The position numbers were made by a program, and so were the translations under genes. From positions 1 to 35,370 of the forward strand of contig CAMCWU010000005.1 of assembly GCA_945882675.1 (NCBI GenBank): a stretch of 35,370 nt of DNA, given 5' to 3'. The first letter of the stretch is position 1; every line of letters begins with the position of its first letter. Origin of the DNA: Klebsiella pneumoniae. GTDB taxonomy: Bacteria; Myxococcota_A; UBA796; GCA-2862545. This document shows, piece after piece, positions 16,510 through 24,307 of this stretch. The notes beneath the pieces are model-generated. The model was not told the DNA's origin and ran no database searches. It was given only the letters and a program-made list of their open reading frames with translations.

Positions 16510-17732
16510 TGGCCAGCTTCCTCGTCTATACCTCGCCCGCTCGCGGTCACCTGTACCCGCTGGTGCCGACGCTGCTCGCGCTGACGGCCCGCGGGCACCG
16601 GGTCCACGTGCGCACGCTGGCCGGGGAGGTCGCGCTGCTGGAAGGGCTGGGCGTACCCGCATCGCCGATGGCGGCGCCGATCGAGGACCGCGCGCTCGAC
16701 GACTGGAGGGCGAAGAGCCCGGTGCAGGCCGTGGGCCTCGCCTTCTCGACCTGGCTCGACCGCGCCCAGCACGAGGTCGCGGATCTGCAGGCGGCGATCG
16801 CGGCCGGGTCGCCGGATGTCCTGTTCGTCGACGTCAACGCCTGGGGCGCGCTCGCGGCGGCGGAGGCGTCGGGCCTGCCGTTCGCAGTGTTCTCACCCTA
16901 CTTCCTGAATGTTCGCGCGCCGGGCCGGCCGCCGTTCGGGCTCGGGCTGGCCCCGGCGACGGGCCTCTTCGGGCGCGTGCGCGACGCGGTGGTCCGCGCG
17001 GCGTCCGACCTGGGGACGCGCTCGTATCGGGTCCGCCTGAACGCCCTGCGAGCGGGGCTGGGGCTCCCTCCGCACTCCGCCTTCGACCAGCTCACCGCGG
17101 CGGCGCACCGGGTGCTCGCCTACACCGCCGAGCCCTTCGAGTACGCGCACGGCGGCTGGCCCGCGAACGTGCGCCTGGTGGGGCCGGGGATCTGGGAGCC
17201 GCCCTCCGCGCAGGACGCCGCGGCGGCGCACGGCACGCGCCCCCTCGTCCTGGTCACCTGCTCGACCGAGTTCCAGGATGACGGGGCGCTGATCCGGACC
17301 GCGCTGGACGCGCTCGCGGGAGAGGACGTCGATGTCGTGGCGACGACAGCGGCGCTCGATCCGGCGGGTTTTCCCGCGCCAGCCAACGCGACGGTGGTGC
17401 GCTACGCGGCGCACGGCCCGCTGCTGCGCCGTGCGGCGGCGGTGATCTGCCACGGGGGCATGGGGATCACGCAAAAGGCGCTCGCGGCCGGCGTCCCCGT
17501 GTGCGTCGTCCCCTGGGGGCGCGACCAGGTGGACGTGGGGCGGCACGTCGAGCTGGCGGGGGCCGGCGTCATGGTGCCGCGGCGGCGGCTCCGCGCGGAC
17601 ACGCTGCGGGCGGCGGTCGCGCAGGCGCGGTCCAGGCGCCCGGGCGCAGAGGCGGTGGCGCGCGCGTTCGCGGGCGCCGGCGGGCCCTCCATGGCGGCAG
17701 ACATCCTCGAAGAGCTCGGAGGTACCCGATGA
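16509..17732 (+). CDS. GT1 (UGT/MGT-like) glycosyltransferase
   Basis: 407 residues from ATG 16509, overlapping the TetR stop. A GT-B fold enzyme. The N-terminus S-P-A-R-G-H-L-Y-P-L-V-P-T-L has the acceptor-side catalytic His. The C-terminal sugar-nucleotide motif runs from R-Y-A-A-H-G-P-L-L through I-C-H-G-G-M-G-I-T to V-P-W-G-R-D-Q. Relatives move a sugar from a UDP or TDP donor to small lipophilic acceptors such as macrolides, flavonoids or sterols. Under a TetR repressor, a role in detoxifying or tailoring a natural product is likely. It is followed with ATGA overlap by an esterase-like lipoprotein, suggesting sequential steps or a shared inducer. Confidence 0.88.
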   Translation: MASFLVYTSPARGHLYPLVPTLLALTARGHRVHVRTLAGEVALLEGLGVPASPMAAPIEDRALDDWRAKSPVQAVGLAFSTWLDRAQHEVADLQAAIAAGSPDVLFVDVNAWGALAAAEASGLPFAVFSPYFLNVRAPGRPPFGLGLAPATGLFGRVRDAVVRAASDLGTRSYRVRLNALRAGLGLPPHSAFDQLTAAAHRVLAYTAEPFEYAHGGWPANVRLVGPGIWEPPSAQDAAAAHGTRPLVLVTCSTEFQDDGALIRTALDALAGEDVDVVATTAALDPAGFPAPANATVVRYAAHGPLLRRAAAVICHGGMGITQKALAAGVPVCVVPWGRDQVDVGRHVELAGAGVMVPRRRLRADTLRAAVAQARSRRPGAEAVARAFAGAGGPSMAADILEELGGTR

Positions 17733-19099
17733 ACCTGCTCCTCCTGCTGGCGTGCGCTGCCGATCGGCCGGCGCCGCCCGTCGCCCCCGTCGAGATCCCG
17801 GAGGACAACGTCGCGAGCGCGCTCGGGGACTGCCTCGGCGCGTACCGCGCGCCCCCCGAGTACCCGAACCAGCTCGCGAGCGGGGCGGAGCTCCAGCGCT
17901 ACACCCTGCGGGACCCCGAGGCCGTCTGCAACGACGGCACGCCCGCCGTGATGTACGTCCGCGGCTACACGGACCCCGCGCTCGCCGACACCTGGTCGAT
18001 CCACCTCCAGGGCGGCGGCGGCTGCGGCAGCTACGCCTCCTGCGCGATCCGCTGGTGCGGCCTCGACTACTACGACGCGTCGAAGATGTCGTCGCGGGAC
18101 CTGCCGCCGAGCATCGCCGGGTTCGGCATCTTCGACGAGGATCCGCTCAACCAGCTCGCCGGCGCGAACCAGGCGTTCTTCTACTACTGCTCGTCGGATG
18201 CGTGGCGCGGCGAGGGCACCGCCACCTACGACCCGGACGACCTCGAGATCCCGGCGGAGCTGCCCGTCGCGCTGCCCGCGGATCTGCCGGACTACAGCAT
18301 GTTCCGGCGGGGTCACACGATCCTCGCGTCGGGGGTCGACGAGCTCTCCGGGGGGCTGGTCGCCGACGGGGGAGAGGAGCTTCCTCCCCTGGATCAGGCG
18401 AGCCTCGTCGTGTTCAACGGGACATCCGGCGGCTCGGTGGGTGCCAGGGCCAACGCCGACTACGTGCGGGAGCGGCTCTCCGCCAGCGGCGCGGAGGTGG
18501 TCGCCGTATTCGACGCCGCCTTCGTCCCCCTTTCCGAGGGGCTGCCCGAGCCGTACGCGAGCGCTCTGGACGACCTCAAGGCCGCCGGCTGGCAGCAGGC
18601 GCTGGAGACCGAGGACCCCCTGCCCTTCATGGACGCGAGCTGCTGGGCGCACCTGGGCGGGACCGCAGACGAAGAGCGCTGCTACGACGCTGACTACTTG
18701 ATGCTCAACCATATCACGACCCCGTTCTTCGTGCGCCAGGATCTGCGCGACATCGGCGGCGCGGCGGAGACGATCGGCATCCCCGACGCCGACTTCCAGC
18801 CCGCGGCGGTCGCGCTGCTCGAATCGCTGGCGGACCTCCAGCGCACGGCGGTCGAGGGCGGGGACATCGCGGTCGCGCCGGGGGCGTACGGGCCGAACTG
18901 CGCGCAGCACGTCGCGCTGGAGTCCACGAGCTGGTGGGCCGTCGGGAGCGTGCGGGACGGAGCCGGCGCCGAGTGGACCTTCCAGCAGGCCGCGCTCGCC
19001 TGGTACGCCGGCGCGGAGATCTCGGTCGTAGACGCCCCGAACGGCGGCGCGGGCAGCGGGCCGCGCTCGACCTGCCCGGGCGTCGAGGACGAGCGGTAG
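17729..19099 (+). CDS. Pectinacetylesterase/Notum-like hydrolase, lipoprotein
   Basis: 456 residues from ATG 17729, overlapping the glycosyltransferase stop. The signal is very short, M-N-L-L-L-L-L-A-C. The PAE-family marks are present: W-S-I-H-L-Q-G-G-G-G-C (oxyanion loop), Y-Y-C-S-S-D-A-W-R-G, and the nucleophile region F-N-G-T-S-G-G-S with Ser233. Many cysteines suggest a disulfide-rich exported protein. The family removes acetyl or acyl groups from glycans or lipidated proteins. The usual S-G-C-S-A-G-G is changed to N-G-T-S-G-G-S, so activity should be tested. Its coupling to TetR and a glycosyltransferase is unusual and may point to processing of a secreted glycoconjugate or xenobiotic. 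Confidence 0.8.
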   Translation: MNLLLLLACAADRPAPPVAPVEIPEDNVASALGDCLGAYRAPPEYPNQLASGAELQRYTLRDPEAVCNDGTPAVMYVRGYTDPALADTWSIHLQGGGGCGSYASCAIRWCGLDYYDASKMSSRDLPPSIAGFGIFDEDPLNQLAGANQAFFYYCSSDAWRGEGTATYDPDDLEIPAELPVALPADLPDYSMFRRGHTILASGVDELSGGLVADGGEELPPLDQASLVVFNGTSGGSVGARANADYVRERLSASGAEVVAVFDAAFVPLSEGLPEPYASALDDLKAAGWQQALETEDPLPFMDASCWAHLGGTADEERCYDADYLMLNHITTPFFVRQDLRDIGGAAETIGIPDADFQPAAVALLESLADLQRTAVEGGDIAVAPGAYGPNCAQHVALESTSWWAVGSVRDGAGAEWTFQQAALAWYAGAEISVVDAPNGGAGSGPRSTCPGVEDER

Positions 19100-19114
19100 C
19101 ACCCCGGGGCAGCG

Positions 19115-20482
19115 TCACGGGGCGGTCGGCGGCTCCACGTGGATCATCCCCATCATCCCGAGCTCCGCCTGCTCGAGCACGTGGGTGTGCAGCATCCAAG
19201 CGCCTTCCGCGTCGAGGGGCACCAGGACGTCGGTGACCCCGAGCGGCGGCACCGTCACGACGTCCTCCCAGCTCGGCGCCCCATCCGCGGACTCGAGCTG
19301 CACGAAGGTCCCGTGCAGATGGAACGGCACATCCTGGTCCGTCTCGTTGATCAGCCGCCAACGCTCGCGATCGCCGAGCACGCCGTCCAGGTGGACGTCG
19401 AACGGCCAGCTCTGCCCGTCGATGGCGTAGCGCAGGTCGGTGAGCCGCTGAAACCGCAGCTCGCGCATCGCGGCGTCGGGAGCGACGATCGGCGGACGTG
19501 CCTGACGCGCCGGGACAGGCCCTGGATCGGGTCCGCCCACGCCGACGACCGCGAACAACGCCAGAGATTCGAGCGGCTCGGGCCCTAACCCGCGATCGTA
19601 GGGGGCGAGCGTCACGTCGTGGCGGTCGCCGAACTCCGTGTCCACCAGCACCTCCAGGCGGTCGCCGGGCGCCAGCACCACCTCCCGGGCGCGGACTGGC
19701 TGCGCGAGCGTCCCGCCCTCGTGGGCGATCAGGAGCGCGTCGGTTCCCAGGTCCACGCGAAAGGTCCGGGCCGCCGCAGCGTTCAGCAGGCGCCACCGCT
19801 CGCGGCGGCCCGCCAGGATCGTCCCCGTACCGGCGAGCGCGCCGTTCACGAGGAGCGTGCTCCCGATCCGCCCGGCGTACAGGTCGTCGGCCGTCCATTC
19901 GTCGTCGAACCGCCCGTCCTCGTGAAGGCGGAGGTCGTCCAGCACGATCACCCGGTCGGCCGACACTGGGAGCGGATCTCCGCCCGGCATGCGGATCGGG
20001 GCGTACAACCCGCGCTCCACCTGCCGGTGGGACGACAGGTGCGGGTGGTACCAGCCGAGCCCCTCGTCTACGACGTCGACCACGTAGTCCCAGGACTCGC
20101 CCGGCCAGATGACGAGCTGGCTGCTCGGCGTGCCGTCCTGGTCGGCCGGGATCCGCAGGCCGTGGAGGTGCAGCGTAGTCGCCTCCAGGAGCTGGTTCTC
20201 CAGGTGCAGGACGAGTCGCGTGGCGTCCCCCAGGTCGAGCAGCGGCCCGGGCACGGACGCGCCGTCCGCGGACCGGTCCGCCCACACCCAAAGGTCGGTG
20301 AGCCCTGCGCTCACGAGGGAGACGTCCGCCTCCCGCGCCACGAGGTCCACCTCGAGGACGGCCGGGTCCGGGTCGAGGTCGGCCGCGGCGACCGGCTCCG
20401 GCAACCGCGCGACCGGCGCGACCGGCGCGAGATCGGCGTCGGGAGGCGGTGAGCAGGCGAGCGCGAGGAGCAGCAGGCCCAC
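19115..20482 (-). CDS. Multicopper-oxidase-like lipoprotein lacking the type-1 copper site
   Basis: 455 residues from GTG 20482, with lipobox L-A-L-A-C (Cys10). It has three cupredoxin domains. The four His-x-His pairs that hold the trinuclear type-2/3 cluster are all present: His105/107 (L-H-L-H-G), His146/148 (W-Y-H-P-H), His388/390 (F-H-L-H-G) and His432/434 (L-H-T-H). The type-1 ligands are gone. In family members motif 3 starts with His (H-P-x-H-x-H) and here it is Val385. The motif-4 Cys (H-C-H) is Thr433, and its second His is Gln438. Only the axial Met443 remains. Without type 1 copper a normal oxidase cannot feed electrons to the cluster. It may bind copper, react with O2 by another route, or be structural. 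It is divergent from a cytochrome-like lipoprotein. Confidence 0.88.
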   Translation of the reverse strand: MGLLLLALACSPPPDADLAPVAPVARLPEPVAAADLDPDPAVLEVDLVAREADVSLVSAGLTDLWVWADRSADGASVPGPLLDLGDATRLVLHLENQLLEATTLHLHGLRIPADQDGTPSSQLVIWPGESWDYVVDVVDEGLGWYHPHLSSHRQVERGLYAPIRMPGGDPLPVSADRVIVLDDLRLHEDGRFDDEWTADDLYAGRIGSTLLVNGALAGTGTILAGRRERWRLLNAAAARTFRVDLGTDALLIAHEGGTLAQPVRAREVVLAPGDRLEVLVDTEFGDRHDVTLAPYDRGLGPEPLESLALFAVVGVGGPDPGPVPARQARPPIVAPDAAMRELRFQRLTDLRYAIDGQSWPFDVHLDGVLGDRERWRLINETDQDVPFHLHGTFVQLESADGAPSWEDVVTVPPLGVTDVLVPLDAEGAWMLHTHVLEQAELGMMGMIHVEPPTAP

Positions 20483-20502
20483 CGTAACCCCCGCGGTTCC
20501 AG

Positions 20503-20531
20503 TTGACGCGCCCCGGCGCGCGCGCGAACAT
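20503..20531 (+). promoter_or_regulatory. Possible promoter of the cytochrome-like lipoprotein
   Basis: TTGACG (20503-20508) and GAACAT (20526-20531) are 17 bases apart in the 74-base gap between divergent genes. The -35 is good and the -10 is weak. Confidence 0.4.
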
Positions 20532-20556
20532 CTCGGGAGTATCTCCGGAGTCGACC

Positions 20557-21459
20557 ATGCGCCGCCTGTTCCCCCTCCTCGCCCTGCTCGGCTGCGGCGA
20601 CAAGGACCCCGTCGACACCGACGTCACGGAGGGCGACGCGGACGCCGACGCCGATTCGGACACGGACGCCGACACGGACGCCGACTCGGACCCCACCACG
20701 AGCGACGTGGTGGAGCCGTGCTTCGAAGCGGATATCGTCCCAATCTTCGAGCGGAGCTGCGGCACCGGCGACGACGGCTGCCACAGCGCGATCGCGTTCG
20801 GCCCGACGCCCGCCGGCGGCTGCGAAGGCTGGTTATCCCTCGTGGACGCGCCCCTCGGCGGCGACGGCTGCCCGCCCATGGATCTCTACACGCGCCTGAC
20901 GGAGCTCCACGGCTGGTCGTGCCTGGTCAACGGGGACGCCACGTCCGGGTTCGACCCGATCGTGTGGAACTACGTGACGCCCGGCGACCCCGATACGAGC
21001 GTGCTCTACCAGAAGATCGCGCCGGACGGGATACTGTGCGCCGGCGAGAACCAGGTCCCGACGCAGCGGATGCCCATGTCCGGCCCGCTGTCGGAGGCCG
21101 AGATCGCGCTCGTCCGAACCTGGATCGAGCAGGGCGCGAAGACCAACGCCATGTGCGCGGGGACGACCACGCAGGTGCCGAACGCCGCGCCCGTCGTGAT
21201 CATCGACCACCCGGGAGACGGCGAGATCCGCTACATCTCGGCGGGGACGTATCCGTTCGTCGTGCGCGCCACGGACGCGGAGGACGGCGACCTCGCCGCG
21301 GGCGTCGTGTGGACGAGCAGCCTGGAAGGCCGGTTCGGGACCGGCACGGGGTTCGACCACGTACTGCAGCCAGCGGGCTTCCACGTCGTGACGGCGTCCG
21401 TGACGGACTCGGGCGGCCTGACGGGCGCGGCGAGCATCACGATCGAGATGCGGCCGTGA
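20557..21459 (+). CDS. Cytochrome-like lipoprotein with CX6CH motif and Ig/PKD-like domain
   Basis: 300 residues from ATG 20557. Lipobox M-R-R-L-F-P-L-L-A-L-L-G-C (Cys13), then a D-A-D-T-D linker to about residue 48. Residues 50-195 resemble the c-type-cytochrome-like domain of planctomycetes and myxobacteria: D-I-V-P-I-F-E-R-S-C, then C-H after six residues, and a distal R-M-P-M-S-G-P-L-S-E-A-E-I with W-I-E-Q-G-A. The usual C-x-x-C-H is stretched to C-x6-C-H, so covalent haem is uncertain. The last 90 residues look like a PKD/Ig-like domain. The gene faces the multicopper-oxidase-like gene, hinting at shared redox or copper work on the cell surface; that link is inference. Confidence 0.72.
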   Translation: MRRLFPLLALLGCGDKDPVDTDVTEGDADADADSDTDADTDADSDPTTSDVVEPCFEADIVPIFERSCGTGDDGCHSAIAFGPTPAGGCEGWLSLVDAPLGGDGCPPMDLYTRLTELHGWSCLVNGDATSGFDPIVWNYVTPGDPDTSVLYQKIAPDGILCAGENQVPTQRMPMSGPLSEAEIALVRTWIEQGAKTNAMCAGTTTQVPNAAPVVIIDHPGDGEIRYISAGTYPFVVRATDAEDGDLAAGVVWTSSLEGRFGTGTGFDHVLQPAGFHVVTASVTDSGGLTGAASITIEMRP

Positions 21460-21485
21460 CGCGTTATGGCGGGGAGGGGGGCACC

Positions 21486-22568
21486 ATGACACGCTGGCTC
21501 TGGATCGCGCTCGCGCTCGGCTGCTCGGGAGAAGACAAGGAAATCGTTGCCGCGGACGCCGAGGAGACGGATACCACCCTGCCGGCACCCGACACCGACC
21601 TCCCGCCGGACGACACCGACGAGACCGTCGTGGAGACGGACGAGACCGTCGTGGAGGAGACGGACCCGCCGACCGGCCCCACCTGCCTCGCCGTCGACCC
21701 GACCACGCCGGTCGTCCCGCTCCTGCCGGCCATCGGCATCGACTTCGAGGAGGACCGGGTCCTGTACGGCATGCCGGCCACCGCGCCCAAGGCGGTCGTC
21801 CTGTTCTTCCACGGCTCCGGCGGCTCGGCCGCGGATGTGAACGGCACGGAGGTGCAGGCGCTGATGAACCAGCTCGTCCCCTTCGGCTGGGGATATGTGG
21901 CGGCGGAGTCGGAGGACCAGGACCCGGGCAACACGTGGGATACGAGCCAGAAGGCTGACAATCCGGATATGGCGCGGGTCGTCCGGGTGCTCGACCACGT
22001 GGCCGGGCTCACGACGCTGGAGGCCGACACGCCGATCGTCGCGATGGGCTTCTCGAACGGGGGCTCGGCCGTCGCGGCGTTCGTCGCTATCTACGGCGAC
22101 ACGATCCCCGTCGTGGCGGCGAGCTTCCACAACACGGCCCCCCGCGGGTTCGAAGACGTGCCGGCCATCTGGTTCGCCGCCGTGAACGACGCGCAGACCA
22201 CCCCCGGAACGATGGAGGCCGCGTACCAGGACACGCTCCAGAGCGGCCAGCAAACCGAGTACCACCTGCAGGCGGAGCAGGTGATCTCGGTCGGCATGCT
22301 CCAGCGGAACCCCGAGATCGACGCCGCGGAGGCGGACGCGCTCTTCGCGGACATGGTGGCGAGCGGCCTCGTCGCCGCGGACGGCACGCGGCTGGTGCAG
22401 GGGGACGGCGACGCTATGGACAAGGCCCTGAACGGCTGGGCAGCGCAGTCGGCAGTGCCGGGGGCGCTGCGCGCGTCCGACCTCTCGCACCGGATCTGGG
22501 CGCTCCACCGGTTCATCGGCTACCAGGCCGATGTCGAGTGCGCGTTCCTCACGGGGCTCGTGCCTTAG
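21486..22568 (+). CDS. Alpha/beta-hydrolase-like lipoprotein (esterase-like)
   Basis: 360 residues from ATG 21486 with a GGGGAGGGGGG ribosome binding site. Lipobox I-A-L-A-L-G-C (Cys13), then an Asp/Glu/Thr/Val linker with two exact V-V-E-T/E-T-D-E-T-V copies, to about residue 63. The catalytic domain has F-F-H-G-S-G-G-S (oxyanion) and G-F-S-N-G-G-S, the nucleophile elbow with Ser. A late His in D-L-S-H-R-I-W could complete the triad. It resembles secreted poly(3-hydroxybutyrate) depolymerase or feruloyl-esterase-like hydrolases, but the substrate is unknown. It starts 26 bases after the cytochrome-like gene and is probably co-transcribed. Confidence 0.72.
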   Translation: MTRWLWIALALGCSGEDKEIVAADAEETDTTLPAPDTDLPPDDTDETVVETDETVVEETDPPTGPTCLAVDPTTPVVPLLPAIGIDFEEDRVLYGMPATAPKAVVLFFHGSGGSAADVNGTEVQALMNQLVPFGWGYVAAESEDQDPGNTWDTSQKADNPDMARVVRVLDHVAGLTTLEADTPIVAMGFSNGGSAVAAFVAIYGDTIPVVAASFHNTAPRGFEDVPAIWFAAVNDAQTTPGTMEAAYQDTLQSGQQTEYHLQAEQVISVGMLQRNPEIDAAEADALFADMVASGLVAADGTRLVQGDGDAMDKALNGWAAQSAVPGALRASDLSHRIWALHRFIGYQADVECAFLTGLVP

Positions 22569-22615
22569 CCTGCAGGGGCACATAGCGTTCCTGGACGGGG
22601 GCGCGGCCGCCGGCG

Positions 22616-22740
22616 AAGAAGATCCTGATCGTGGAGGACGAGGAGCTCACCGAGCTGCTCTCGTAGAACCTCCGCAAGCCCGGGTACGAAGTCCGGCAGT
22701 CGTTCCGCCGGAACGACGCCACGGCCGTCCTGGGCGTGGG
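22616..22740 (+). pseudogene. Dead response-regulator (OmpR/PhoB) receiver fragment
   Basis: The frame reads K-K-I-L-I-V-E-D-E-E-L-T-E-L-L-S, an in-frame TAG at 22664-22666, then N-L-R-K-P-G-Y-E-V-R-Q. This is the start of a CheY-like receiver with its acidic pair; PhoB relatives have an R-Y-N-L type sequence where the stop now stands. After about 22700 similarity fades, and there is no phospho-acceptor region or DNA-binding domain. A decayed 5' fragment between two convergent operons. No histidine kinase partner is in the window. Confidence 0.6.
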
Positions 22741-22816
22741 GCGGCCGGAACCGCTTCTCCGCGACCCGTGACCGCGAAGCTCCCTGGGATCAGGCGCCAG
22801 CGGAAGCCGCGGAAGT

Positions 22817-24307
22817 TCACGGCCCGACCTCATGGGCGGCGGCGGCGGGATCGAGGCCGTCCTCGTCCACACGGCGGTTCAGGCGGCGCATGGTATCGGC
22901 GTCGATCGTGCCTTCGAGGCCGCGGAGCGCGTCCACCACCGCAGGGTGCTCACGCGCCAGGCGCGGGCCGACCAGGACGAGCGCGTCGTACGGGGGGACG
23001 GCGCCCCGGTCGTCCTGGAGCACCACGAGATCGTAGGCTCCGATCCTGCCGTCCGTCGAGAACGCGGTGATGATGTCCACGTCGCCGGTCGCGACCGCAG
23101 CGTACATCAGGGAGGGGTCCATGGCGCGCTCCGCCGCGAAAGCCAGCCCGTAGGCCGCGCGAACGGCGCGCCACTCGGGCCGCCCGAAGATCTCGTAGTC
23201 GCCGCCGACCGTCATGGTCCCTGCCCTGTCCCCCAGATCGCCGATCCGGCGGGCGCCCGCCGCGCGGTCCCGGCGCATCGCGAGCGCATACGTGTTCTCG
23301 AAGCCGAGGGACGCCACGACCTCGATCCCGTGGCGATCCCGGAGCTCCGCGCGGACTTCCTCGAGCACGCGGCCCCGATCGGACGGGGTGTCGCGGCGGA
23401 GCACCGTCGCGTAGAGCGTGCCGCTGTAGTCGACGTACGCGTCGATCTCGCCGGCGACGAGCGCGTCGAACGCCACCGTGGAGCCCAGGGAAGCGCGGAC
23501 ATCCGGCGTAGCGCCCGCGGACGAGACAGTCGCGGCGAGCACCTCCGCCAGGATGTACTGCTCCGTGAAGGTCTTCGCCCCGATGACGACGGAGTGTTCC
23601 GTGCTCCGGGAGCCGATCAACGGCAGGATCGCGACCACGACCGCCGTCGCCCAGCCCGCGGTAGCCAGGAGGGCGAGCGTGCGGTCCCGCCGCGCGTACG
23701 CCGTCGCCACGAGCTGGACCAGGCCGTCAAGCGCCAGCGCGAGCCCCGCGGATGCCATGCACCCGACCAGGATCGCCGCGTGGTTTCGCGTCTGGAGCCC
23801 GGAGAACAGGTAGCTGCCGAGGCTGGTCGCCCCCACGGGCGTGGACAGGGTGGCGAGGCCCACCGTCCACACCGTGGCGGTCCGGATCCCGGCGAGGATC
23901 ACCGGAAGCGCTAGCGGGAGCTCGACGGCGCGCAAGCGCTGACCCCGCGTCATGCCGAGCGCGTCGGCTGCCTCCGTAAGCGAAGGATCTACGCCCTGGA
24001 TCCCGATCACGGTGTTGCGGAGCACCGGGAGCGCGCTGTACGCCCACAGCGCCAGGAACGCCGGGAGCCAGCCGATCCCGGGGAGGCCGGCGGCCGCGAG
24101 CACCGGCACCATCACGGCCAGGAGCGCGAGGCTCGGGACGGTCTGCACCACGCTCGCGATACCGAGGGAAAGCCGCTCCAGGAGCGGGATCCGGGCCGCA
24201 GCAACGCCCAACGGGACGCTCACGGCGACGCCCGCCGCGAGCGCCGCCAGCACGAGCTGCAGGTGCGCCGTCAGGTAGCCCGGCAGCAGGCGGAGCTGCT
24301 CATCCAA
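22817..24307 (-). CDS. ABC transporter permease fused to substrate-binding protein (OpuC/EgtU-like)
   Basis: 496 residues from TTG 24307, chosen because GGAGG (24313-24317) is five bases upstream and the start overlaps the ATPase stop; the longer frame to 24514 is antisense-like. Residues about 15-215 are the permease: V-V-Q-T-V-P-S-L-A-L-L and the coupling-helix region E-A-A-D-A-L-G-M-T. From about 235 an OpuAC/ProX-like binding domain follows (G-A-K-T-F-T-E-Q-Y-I-L, then A-Y-V-D-Y-S-G-T and A-F-S-T-D-G-R-I). This fused layout is known for betaine/choline importers and for the ergothioneine importer EgtU. The ligand cannot be chosen by eye. The binding domain faces the periplasm and is tethered to the membrane. 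Confidence 0.85.
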   Translation of the reverse strand: MDEQLRLLPGYLTAHLQLVLAALAAGVAVSVPLGVAAARIPLLERLSLGIASVVQTVPSLALLAVMVPVLAAAGLPGIGWLPAFLALWAYSALPVLRNTVIGIQGVDPSLTEAADALGMTRGQRLRAVELPLALPVILAGIRTATVWTVGLATLSTPVGATSLGSYLFSGLQTRNHAAILVGCMASAGLALALDGLVQLVATAYARRDRTLALLATAGWATAVVVAILPLIGSRSTEHSVVIGAKTFTEQYILAEVLAATVSSAGATPDVRASLGSTVAFDALVAGEIDAYVDYSGTLYATVLRRDTPSDRGRVLEEVRAELRDRHGIEVVASLGFENTYALAMRRDRAAGARRIGDLGDRAGTMTVGGDYEIFGRPEWRAVRAAYGLAFAAERAMDPSLMYAAVATGDVDIITAFSTDGRIGAYDLVVLQDDRGAVPPYDALVLVGPRLAREHPAVVDALRGLEGTIDADTMRRLNRRVDEDGLDPAAAAHEVGP

